From Chloroflexi bacterium TSY (lineage in GTDB: Bacteria; Chloroflexota; Anaerolineae; Caldilineales; Caldilineaceae): a DNA stretch of 64,000 nt. Each line of letters starts with the position of its first letter. Within the stretch, counting starts at the first letter, position 1. Positions 46,860-54,483 of this stretch are shown here, one piece after another. Where the stretch lies: positions 4,397 through 68,396 of the forward strand of contig JAHBNG010000077.1 of assembly GCA_019217005.1 (NCBI GenBank), read 5' to 3'. A program made the translations under genes and the position numbers. Under the pieces are notes generated by a model. It ran no database searches, was not told where the DNA came from, and worked only from the letters and a program-made list of their open reading frames with translations.

Positions 46860-47024
46860 GGTTTACTCATGTAAATAATTTTCTGTTGTGCTGCTGCGGA
46901 GTATAACATAGTGTCTATAATAGCACACTCACTTACAAACGCCAGATCGAGTCAGGAACAGCCTCATGAGAAAATACTGCGCCATACATGGCAACTCCTC
47001 GGATATCAGACACATTTTGGATGA

Positions 47025-47098
47025 GTGTGTACCACAAAGTGTGTAAATGAACACTGCTCAGTCAGAGAACCACTGCATTTACATACTTTGGGACACAC
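47025..47098. repeat. Palindromic repeat of the AAAGTGTGTAAATG family, copy 4
   Basis: GTGTGTACCACAAAGTGTGTAAATG...CATTTACATACTTTGGGACACAC. Confidence 0.75.
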
Positions 47099-47119
47099 CC
47101 CCTTTTGGATCGACTCAGA

Positions 47120-47872
47120 CTACTCGCTTTTTTCTAGTTTTGCAATATATTGCGTCGCCTGAGCCAACTCTACTTTTTCCGTGTAGACCATCTTCTCGTA
47201 ATCCATCGCGCCACCGGGCACAACTTGACTCAACTGCAAGCCAGTCCCTGATAAGAGCAATCGCAAATCTGCCGGCGAATAGCAGCGGAGAGACTGAGTG
47301 ACTGTGTCAGATTCATCATCGAGTGGCCACCAGGTATCTGTCCACCGGCAGCCATCGGCGTCAAACCCATAACGTCGCATTCCGTTGCCCACCCGCCAGC
47401 CGTGACCGACAGATTTTGCTGCGTGCCAAGGTGTGCCAATATCAAGGAGCGCACACCCACCTGGCTTTAGCCAGTTGGCAATACGAGCGAGCAGTCGTCG
47501 TTGGTCGTCATCCTCTCCAATCCCAAAACCATCCCAATAGCAGACAACATCGAATTTTGTATCAAACTCTGCGGTATAAAAATCCATATCTACAACGGTC
47601 AGAGCACCATCCGGATACTTTGCAGCTAGACGACGACAATTTTCCACGCCATCAAGCATAATCTCCACAGCGACAACTGTATGACCCCGTTCCACTGCTG
47701 CGGCTGCTGTTTGTCCTCCGCCCGCACCCAACTCCAGGATCTGTTTGACATCCACTCCCGCGAGATGTTCTAATTGATCAATACGCTGTCTGTGCATATG
47801 ACCAACATCCTCGGCGTAAAAACCACCGCCGAGTTCGTTTTGACGTGCATAAAACGTTTTTACCCACTCCAT
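47120..47872 (-). CDS. Class I SAM-dependent methyltransferase
   Basis: 250 residues with a Rossmann methyltransferase core: ILELGAGGGQTAAAAVERGHTVVAVEI (motif I with GxGxGG and acidic Glu after beta-2), ALTVVDMDFYT (motif II), FDVVCYWDGFGIGEDDD (motif IV region) and LKPGGCALLDIGTPW (motif VI). The C-terminal ~90 residues form the usual substrate-side strands. The substrate is unknown. The gene is isolated between palindromic repeats. Confidence 0.85.
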   Translation of the reverse strand: MEWVKTFYARQNELGGGFYAEDVGHMHRQRIDQLEHLAGVDVKQILELGAGGGQTAAAAVERGHTVVAVEIMLDGVENCRRLAAKYPDGALTVVDMDFYTAEFDTKFDVVCYWDGFGIGEDDDQRRLLARIANWLKPGGCALLDIGTPWHAAKSVGHGWRVGNGMRRYGFDADGCRWTDTWWPLDDESDTVTQSLRCYSPADLRLLLSGTGLQLSQVVPGGAMDYEKMVYTEKVELAQATQYIAKLEKSE

Positions 47873-47932
47873 GAGATTTCCTCAACGCTTGAGTTTATAC
47901 AGCCTTTCAGGAAAAGATATTCCTGTCATGGA

Positions 47933-48027
47933 TGGCATTTCAGCCGGTCAGCTAGTCAGCTCTCTGGCTGACCGGCTGAAATGCTGACAAGCTACTGTTT
48001 TGCGTGGAAAAACATTATCTGAACATC
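47933..48027 (+). repeat. 95-bp palindromic repeat (GCATTTCAGCCGGTCAGC family), copy 2
   Basis: Inverted copy of 7709-7803. Its right end abuts the MITE at 48032, which inserted into its edge. Confidence 0.75.
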
Positions 48028-48031
48028 TATA

Positions 48032-48186
48032 GGGGTGGTTCATTTTAGGCGGACAATTAGGTTTACATTTTTGCAAAGAGAAAAGATGTTTATATTTTCT
48101 ACTTTGAGCCATGCTCAGGCAGAAAATGACCTCATATAGATTTTTATCTATGTATCAAAAGTGTAAACCTAATTCTGAACCACCCC
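48032..48186 (+). mobile_element. 155-bp MITE, subfamily A, copy 3
   Basis: Standard ends and perfect duplication CATCTATA at 48024-48031 and 48187-48194. Practically identical to the copy at 812. Confidence 0.92.
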
Positions 48187-48225
48187 CATCTATACAAAGA
48201 ATAATGGATGCATAAATAGTCACCA

Positions 48226-48295
48226 TTATTTAAACTTCGTACTATCGTCCACAATTCTGCCGGAGTAAAAAATGCTGCGAAAGTACGAAGTTTAA
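48226..48295. repeat. Palindromic repeat (TTTAAACTTCGTACTTTCG family), copy 2
   Basis: TTTAAACTTCGTACTATCG pairs with CGAAAGTACGAAGTTTAA; about 90% identical to 31225-31293, including the following GTGACTTCTCTAT. Confidence 0.75.
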
Positions 48296-48410
48296 GTGAC
48301 TTCTCTATAAGTATATACCATGCTTCTATGTGATGGCAGAATTTCGTCTATGTATGATACCATTCTGTCATCGGATGTATTTTCTGATTGCATAGAACGG
48401 GAGAACGTTC

Positions 48411-48743
48411 ATGGTATCTGTACAATCTCATCATAGACGAGCAGACGAGACGAAGTCGGTCGAGCTTGGCCCACTTTGGCATGAGGTCAGAGAGTATCTT
48501 GTCAACCAAAAAAAGCAGATACTGCAAGATATTCGTGACTATCCACCACCCATTCCAGCGTGCGACGAGCAGTACAACTATCTTCTGGAGAAGAGGACGA
48601 CAATTACGCGAGAAATTAATCAATTGACTCGCCTTTGCGAAGATGGTTTTGAAGAGACAAAGGGACTTGCTTTGTTACGTGAATTTGTTTCATCTTCGCT
48701 TTTTATCGATGAAAAAACCGCACGTCGGTTTGCACTTGAATAA
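48411..48743 (+). CDS. Hypothetical helical protein, 110 residues
   Basis: ATG at 48411 with GGGAGAA seven to eight bases upstream. The deduced protein is acidic to neutral and almost entirely helical (GPLWHEVREYLVNQKKQILQDIRDYPPPIPACDEQYNYLLEKRTTITREINQL), with a short Pro-rich kink in the middle. No family is recognised. It precedes the sigma-BFN-ClpN gene on the same strand, separated by a repeat. Confidence 0.5.
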   Translation: MVSVQSHHRRADETKSVELGPLWHEVREYLVNQKKQILQDIRDYPPPIPACDEQYNYLLEKRTTITREINQLTRLCEDGFEETKGLALLREFVSSSLFIDEKTARRFALE

Positions 48744-48868
48744 AGATTATAAGAATTCAGAAGATGGGACACGGATGAACACAGATTGCACGCATTGACT
48801 CTGGAATAATCCGTGTTCATCCTGAAAATCCGTGTCCTATTTTTTTCAACCCCTTGAATGTCTAATGC
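48744..48868. repeat. Repeat of the GGACACGGATGAACACAGAT family, copy 1
   Basis: ATTATAAGAATTCAG...GGGACACGGATGAACACAGAT...ATCCGTGTTCATCC-TGAAAATCCGTGTCC, a nested palindrome. The same unit is at 50977-51088 (inverted) and 57698-57815. Confidence 0.75.
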
Positions 48869-49021
48869 GGATCTACCAAGGAGGAACAATGCAAAGTGGT
48901 TTAACAGATCACCAAAAGAAACAATTCCTCAATCTAACCTTTCCCCTCATTTTGACCACTACTAGATAGAAGCTTCTGTAATTGTTCGTGTACACAAACA
49001 TATTCCCTTTGTAAGTGAACA

Positions 49022-50602
49022 ATGGAGAAACGGACAGACGACGAGTTGATTCGGTCTATTTGTCAAGGGAATAGAGATTCATTTGACCCGTTGGCAGAGC
49101 GCTATTTCCCGATGCTCAGACGTGTCGCTTTTCGCATGATTGCAAATCGAGAGATTGCCCAGGATATAGCGCAAGAAGCCATGCTTCAGGCATATCTTTC
49201 GCTGCGTAATTTACACAATACAGAACGGTTTGAGAGCTGGCTATATGGTATTGTACGCAACGTATGCCATAACTATCTGCGTAGCCGGCAGGCGCAAGAT
49301 GATTTATGGGATGAGCTTGCCGACTCTGACAATCGAATGGACGAGTTTCTGTTGCGGCACAATGAGATGAATCTGCAGCAATTGATCGAGGATCGTGAAC
49401 TCTACGGTGCTGTGCAAGAGGCAATGAATGCCCTGTCGCCCAAGAATCGAGAAGCAGCCTTGCTTTTTTATAACGAGGAGCTAAGTATTCGTGAGATTGC
49501 TGCTACGCTGGGGGCCTCGGTAAATGCCATTAAAGGGCGCCTCTACCAATCCCGCAAACAGTTACAAGAACAGATAAAGCCTATCTACGAAGCAGAAGAC
49601 CAATCTACATCCCGGGTGACGACTTCCCGTTTGACTCCAATGAAGAGCTCGATACAAAGCATAAAAAGGAACAAGACTATGGTAAAAATAACTGATGTAC
49701 GCACAATCCAGATTGAGGGTGTGGATAAATATGCAATGCTCTATCTGCTGGACAAGGAGAACAGTCGTACGTTACCAATTGCGACAAGTCCAACTCACGC
49801 CCGTGAGATTGAGCGTCAGGTAGATGGCAAGCCAACGCGAAGAGACGCCACGTTTCAGTTTATGTGGGGAATGCTTGATGTTCTAGGGGGAAACTTAGAA
49901 GAAGTTCGAATCGAAGCGATGATGAAGTACCACATTTTTTATGCGGTTGCGACAGTACAGAAAGATGGAGATGCATATGAAGTGGACACGCATCCCTTTG
50001 AGGCGATTTCAATGGCTCTCCATGCTGAGCGCCCAATTTTCGTGACAGATGATGTCATGCAACATGCTGGAGAAGAGTTGCCCCAGCCCTTCGACGAAAA
50101 AGCATGGCTGGCCAATCAGGCAGAACGACTCGCTTTGATGTACAACGAAGCCACCCATGTCTTGGATGATACAATACTCACGCAGCATGCACGCCAAGTC
50201 TGGACACAGGCCTCAAATGAAGCACTGCAACTCAACCATAGCTATGTCGGAACCGAGCATCTGCTTGTGAGTCTCTTACGTGACACCGATGGACTTGCTG
50301 GCAAAGTGTTAAACGAACTCGGTGCGAAACTTGAACGGATAACCAGCGTCCTCGATCAATTAGTTGGGCATGGCGACGCAAAGCCCACGAGTGATCCGGT
50401 TTTGGCCCCCCGCGTTGTTGAAGTGTTTGATTTGGCTTCTGCATCCCAAAAGGAGATGGGGCATGCCCATCTCGGTACAGAGCACTTGCTGTTGGGGATT
50501 GTACAAGAAGGGAAAGGGTGCGCCATCAACTTGTTACGCAAAGTCGGCGTCGAACCAGAGAATATCGAGGCAAGAATTCTGGAGATTATCCAACCGAAGT
50601 AG
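49022..50602 (+). CDS. ECF sigma factor fused to BFN (DUF151) and Clp N-terminal domains
   Basis: 526 residues in one frame. Residues 1-185: ECF sigma-70 with region 2 (AERYFPMLRRVAFRMIANREIAQDIAQEAMLQAYLSLRNL, SWLYGIVRNVCHNYLR) and region 4 (LSPKNREAALLFYNEELSIREIAATLGASVNAIKGRLYQSRKQL). About 220-350: bifunctional-nuclease/DUF151 domain (MVKITDVRTIQIEG, LLDKENSRTLPIATSPTHAREIERQVDGK, AMMKYHIFYAVATV). About 390-526: Clp_N repeats (LTQHARQVWTQASNEALQLNHSYVGTEHLLVSLL; EMGHAHLGTEHLLLGIVQEG). An internal ATG opens the DUF151 part. The protein may couple transcription to a substrate- or stress-sensing module; this is inference. No anti-sigma gene is adjacent. Confidence 0.85.
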   Translation: MEKRTDDELIRSICQGNRDSFDPLAERYFPMLRRVAFRMIANREIAQDIAQEAMLQAYLSLRNLHNTERFESWLYGIVRNVCHNYLRSRQAQDDLWDELADSDNRMDEFLLRHNEMNLQQLIEDRELYGAVQEAMNALSPKNREAALLFYNEELSIREIAATLGASVNAIKGRLYQSRKQLQEQIKPIYEAEDQSTSRVTTSRLTPMKSSIQSIKRNKTMVKITDVRTIQIEGVDKYAMLYLLDKENSRTLPIATSPTHAREIERQVDGKPTRRDATFQFMWGMLDVLGGNLEEVRIEAMMKYHIFYAVATVQKDGDAYEVDTHPFEAISMALHAERPIFVTDDVMQHAGEELPQPFDEKAWLANQAERLALMYNEATHVLDDTILTQHARQVWTQASNEALQLNHSYVGTEHLLVSLLRDTDGLAGKVLNELGAKLERITSVLDQLVGHGDAKPTSDPVLAPRVVEVFDLASASQKEMGHAHLGTEHLLLGIVQEGKGCAINLLRKVGVEPENIEARILEIIQPK

Positions 50603-50620
50603 TCGTAGCTTAAACCGATA

Positions 50621-50724
50621 AGGCTTTTCCAATAATTAAAACCCCTAATTTGATCTGGAAAAGCTCAAGCCATTCCAGAGAAATCGACTTGGCAAATTCG
50701 GGATTTATTTCTCTGGAATGGCCT
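50621..50724. repeat. ~105-bp repeat with AGGCTTTTCCA / TGGAATGGCCT ends, copy 3
   Basis: Close match to 40259-40363 in the same orientation, immediately downstream of the sigma-fusion gene. Confidence 0.75.
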
Positions 50725-50757
50725 AAGTGGATGGTGGATGGTCTGTGACTCTCTATG

Positions 50758-50792
50758 ATCCACAATCCACAATCCACAATCCACAATCCACA
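50758..50792. repeat. Heptamer tandem repeat (ATCCACA)5
   Basis: Five perfect direct copies of ATCCACA followed by a partial one. Confidence 0.85.
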
Positions 50793-50976
50793 ATCACCAC
50801 CCACGAAACTTGACGCATTGCGTATTTTTGAGGATTATCATAGGCATCGTTCAAACACCCCCTTTCAAAGGACGCTCATATGGTCGGCAAACTGAAATTG
50901 TACTGCTGCTTCTCTGCAAAAGAAAGCAACTTTAGCCGCATACCGATATGAGCCTTGAATAATGGACCTTATATGG

Positions 50977-51088
50977 ATTGACGTTAGGACACGGATTTTG
51001 AGGATGAACATGGATTATATCAGAGAGAATCCGTGAAATCTGTGTTTATCCGTGTCCTAGCTTCTTAATCCTTATAATCTCTAATGTA
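50977..51088. repeat. Repeat of the GGACACGGATGAACACAGAT family, copy 2 (inverted)
   Basis: GGACACGGATTTTGAGGATGAACATGGATT...GAATCCGTGAAATCTGTGTTTATCCGTGTCC, ending in CTTATAATCTCTAATG about 14 bp before the next gene. Confidence 0.7.
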
Positions 51089-51102
51089 TCGAACCGAATC
51101 CT

Positions 51103-52830
51103 ATGATCGATGAATCCAAAATCGAAGACCGTATTCTCAACGCAATTGATTCCGGTGACATTCTGAGCGCTGCCCTCACCATTGTGCAAGGGGATGAAAT
51201 TGTCTATGCCAATGGTTTTGGCGAAACTAGCGTGGAAAATCCCGCACTCCCTGTTTCTGCAGAGACGCTCCATCTCATTGGCCTCACCAGTCGGACGATC
51301 ACCACAGCGATGATCTTCCGCTTGATCGAACAGGGGGTCTTGGAACTCGAAAAGCCGATCGCTGACTATCTGCCAGGTTATGTGTTTCATAACAATCCGG
51401 ATTATGGTCGACGGCTGACCCTGCGCCATCTATTGAGTGAAACCAGTGGTTTGGCATCAGGTGGTCGTGGCTGGGGGCCAAACCATCCCGATGAACTGCG
51501 TCGTTTTGTCTGGGAGGAATTCTCGTATTTTGAGTTCAATACTGCACCTGGTCTTGTCCCTGATCATGGCAATAATCCGATATTGGCGGCCCATGTTGCC
51601 GAAGCGGCTACGGGTCGCTATTTTGCACAATTAGTCCAGGAGCTTGTGTTAGATCCGTTGGACATGGATCGCACATTCTATGACCGCTCCGTTGCCATGA
51701 CCTACCCACTTGCATTGCCTCATGAACGTGACGACGACGGGAATCTTCAAGTAATCCATCGCTATCCAGACAACATGATCGGGAATGCTGACTTCTACGC
51801 CGTCTCGACAGCCAATGATCTGGCCAATTTGGCAAGTATGCTCTTGAATGAAGGGCGATTTCGGGATGATCAATTTCTCTCTTCAGAGTCTGTCCGGACG
51901 ATCTTAACGCGATACGCCGATTATCAAGTCGGTGCAGCCTCGAGCTTGCGTGATCGGATGGAGGAAGGTGAAGCTTTGGGCTTAATCACTGGAACATACA
52001 AGGGGCTACGCTGCTTTGGTCGCCCCGCAGCGGTTCACGGTATGTCTGTTGCATTTGATCTGTTCCCTGAGCAAGAATTGGGGGTCGTTTGCCTCACAAA
52101 CCTAGGGCGTTGGCCCCAACATGATATGCTCTTCGATATCTACGACCAACTCCTCGATCTGCCCAGCGATTTTCAATATCCTGCACCACCGGGACCCTCC
52201 GACACTGATTATATGGATCTCTGGGACCAGCATTCAGGCGACTATCTGGCCAATTGGGGTGAGTTGGTTTCGATTCGCGTTCAAGGTGGCGAACTAACGC
52301 TTGAAGCTGAAGGCGAAGTGCATTCCCTGATCCCGGTCAACGGCGAAGAATATTACATCCAGGATGAAGAAAGCGAGCGTGAACCGCTCATCTTTATCAC
52401 GGACCAATCTGTAGACAATGTTGGCGATCAAGCGCCGACACCGCTGTTCATGTTCTACAATACACCCCACGTCCGCATTGAGCGTGACCCAGCGTTTGTA
52501 CCGGATCCAGAGGCGTGGCGACAATTTGAGGGGATTTATGTTAATTATCACGGAATTGCTGGGCTAGATGGTTTTCGCATCTATTTGGAAGAGGGTGTAC
52601 TCTACGCAGTTGGGCCTGATTCACACGGACGCCTCGATCTGGCGAGCCGAGATGGCGTCCCTTGTACACCATTGAACCCAACCCGCTTTCTCAGCGAACA
52701 TGGGCGGTTTGATTTTGTGAATGACGAGGAGTCCAACAGATGGCTCTTAATTCGGGACGGGGCTTTTCGGTATAAATTCAGGGATGGTTCAAAATGGGTT
52801 GAAAACGCTTCGAGGAGAGAGCGCACCTAA
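51103..52830 (+). CDS. Beta-lactamase-fold (serine hydrolase) family protein, probably catalytically inactive
   Basis: 575 residues. The N-terminal ~350 residues have the class C/esterase fold: an ALTIVQGDEIVYANGFGE strand pair, a helix TAMIFRLIEQGVLELEKPIADYLPGYVF, LTLRHLLSETSGL and GLRCFGRPAAVHGMSVAFDLFPEQ. The Ser-x-x-Lys nucleophile motif that should precede the helix (usually GSVTKTFTA) reads GLTSRTITT, placing Leu at the Ser position and Arg at the Lys position. The YxN segment is also altered (LVPDHGNNPILAAHVAEAATG). The C-terminal ~200 residues resemble the beta-barrel tails of such proteins. No signal peptide is seen. It is probably a pseudoenzyme with a binding role; alternatively the nearby Ser in LTSR has taken over. 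Confidence 0.8.
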   Translation: MIDESKIEDRILNAIDSGDILSAALTIVQGDEIVYANGFGETSVENPALPVSAETLHLIGLTSRTITTAMIFRLIEQGVLELEKPIADYLPGYVFHNNPDYGRRLTLRHLLSETSGLASGGRGWGPNHPDELRRFVWEEFSYFEFNTAPGLVPDHGNNPILAAHVAEAATGRYFAQLVQELVLDPLDMDRTFYDRSVAMTYPLALPHERDDDGNLQVIHRYPDNMIGNADFYAVSTANDLANLASMLLNEGRFRDDQFLSSESVRTILTRYADYQVGAASSLRDRMEEGEALGLITGTYKGLRCFGRPAAVHGMSVAFDLFPEQELGVVCLTNLGRWPQHDMLFDIYDQLLDLPSDFQYPAPPGPSDTDYMDLWDQHSGDYLANWGELVSIRVQGGELTLEAEGEVHSLIPVNGEEYYIQDEESEREPLIFITDQSVDNVGDQAPTPLFMFYNTPHVRIERDPAFVPDPEAWRQFEGIYVNYHGIAGLDGFRIYLEEGVLYAVGPDSHGRLDLASRDGVPCTPLNPTRFLSEHGRFDFVNDEESNRWLLIRDGAFRYKFRDGSKWVENASRRERT

Positions 52831-52891
52831 CTGACAAAATTTGCTGTGGGGTAGGTGCGAGTTTGACAGAAATCGTCTGTTAAATATACTC

Positions 52892-53611
52892 CTACCGCAA
52901 GAGCAGCACAGTACCAAGTATCACTAACCCAACATAGATCAATTGCTCAAAGCGTTCACGAGGAACCAAATTGCTGAGGCGGTTTCCCAGCCAGTAGGCA
53001 ATGAGAAAGACAGGTAACGAAAACCCAAACAGCTGAAGGACCTGTTTCGTCCAAAGTCCGGCTGTAGCATGGCTCAGCAAAATCATTGCGCTCAACGGCA
53101 AAAAAAACCCTTGAAGCGTGACTCGAAATTGCGTTGGGGACCAGCGCCGCATTGCGCCATAAACCAATACTGGCGGACTCCCAATGTTGTACGCTCCGCC
53201 AAATATACCAGCAAGTGCACCTGCCAGATAGGCCCATTTGACATTGTTGATTGGACGTATAGTCGGTTTTGTTAAGTAGTATAGACCAACCACAATCAAC
53301 AACGCACCAAGCCCCATCGTTATCCATGTAACAGGTAGCATTCGCAATCCCCATGTACCCAGTGGAACCCCACATAAGGCCGCAACCAACAAACGCCAGG
53401 AGGCCTGCAGATCGATCCCTTGCCAATTGCCCCACAAAATCAACGCAGTAACGCTCGCAGCAACGAGAGCAATCAACGGCGTTGCAACCTGTAAATCGAT
53501 CAGAAAGCTCAACAATGGAATTGCCAAAAGCGATTCCCCAAACCCAATGGTGGCTTTTACGAGAGCTGCAATAAAGATAACGATCAGGACAGCGAGTGTT
53601 AGAGTTGTCAC
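52892..53611 (-). CDS. TauE/SafE-family membrane transporter
   Basis: 239 residues with seven to eight hydrophobic segments and the family's paired pattern: VKATIGFGESLLAIPLLSFLIDLQVATPLIAL near the N-terminus and GALAGIFGGAYNIGSPPVLVYG in the second half. The family exports sulfite, sulfoacetate or other organosulfonate-related anions; the substrate is not predictable here. It is a single isolated gene. Confidence 0.85.
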   Translation of the reverse strand: MTTLTLAVLIVIFIAALVKATIGFGESLLAIPLLSFLIDLQVATPLIALVAASVTALILWGNWQGIDLQASWRLLVAALCGVPLGTWGLRMLPVTWITMGLGALLIVVGLYYLTKPTIRPINNVKWAYLAGALAGIFGGAYNIGSPPVLVYGAMRRWSPTQFRVTLQGFFLPLSAMILLSHATAGLWTKQVLQLFGFSLPVFLIAYWLGNRLSNLVPRERFEQLIYVGLVILGTVLLLR

Positions 53612-54171
53612 AGCATATTGGCTGAACTTCAGGATCGATAGATTCTTCGTTTTTTATGATGACCGAAATCTGTCCGTGCACAGTGTACAACTGTATGATT
53701 GCATAGCACTGGATAGAGAGCACTCCAAGGACGCCCTGTTTTTGTGTTTATGACATGGACAATTTATTTTATCCGACTATGGGAGAAAAAGAAAGCAAAG
53801 CACTACCCAATTAACGACTAACTTACGCGAAGAAAAACCTTTCGACAAGCCATTACAATTTCACTGTCGTCGATACATTTTACCCCTATCTGTGCACCAA
53901 ATACGAACTTGACATAGTTGAGAGAACTATGCTAACCTTTTCTTTGAATTTTCCTAGCGCAAAATCCCAATTTACATAAGTAACTGCACTCAGGTGTTTT
54001 TTCATTGTGTGCTTTCGTTTTTTACCTGTGTAGAGTCTGCAAAATTGCACCGTTGCTTTCCGTTCCATCTCCAACTGCAGAGGGCACAACTTCCTACAAT
54101 CGGGATATGTCGCCAGACCCGACGACTGTCCTTGAAGGAAGCAATGTCACTTGATGCATATTCCTTTTTAT
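53612..54171. other. Intergenic stretch with no gene
   Basis: About 560 bp, A/T-rich, without a supported frame or known repeat. It could hold the promoter region of the tail cluster, but nothing specific is recognised. Confidence 0.4.
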
Positions 54172-54413
54172 ACGGCGGTTATGATGAAAATCTGAGGGGG
54201 TGGTTCATTTTAGGCGGACAATTAGGTTTACATTTTTGCAAAGAGAAAAGATGTTTATATTTTCTAATTTGAGCCATGCTCAGGCAGAAAATGACCTCAT
54301 ATAGATTTTTGTCTATGTATCAAAAGTGTAAACCTAATTCTGAACCACCCCAATCTGAGTGTTCCAAAGTCCTGCCAGAGATCAAATTCCGGTTTTCATC
54401 CAGCGCAAAGTAT
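54172..54413. repeat. Palindromic repeat of the GAAAACATGGTTTT family, copy 7, split by a MITE
   Basis: GGCGGTTATGATGAAAATCTGAG (left part) and CAAATTCCGGTTTTCATCCAGCGCAAAGTAT (right part) match the copy at 29549 once the MITE at 54197-54351 is removed. Confidence 0.65.
54197..54351 (+). mobile_element. 155-bp MITE, subfamily A, copy 4, nested in a palindromic repeat
   Basis: Standard ends and perfect duplication AATCTGAG at 54189-54196 and 54352-54359. Confidence 0.92.
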
Positions 54414-54483
54414 AATTCTGCAAAATAGTCAAAGTCGATAACCACAGATATTTGCGTCTATCTAACTGTACGAGGAGGTTCTC

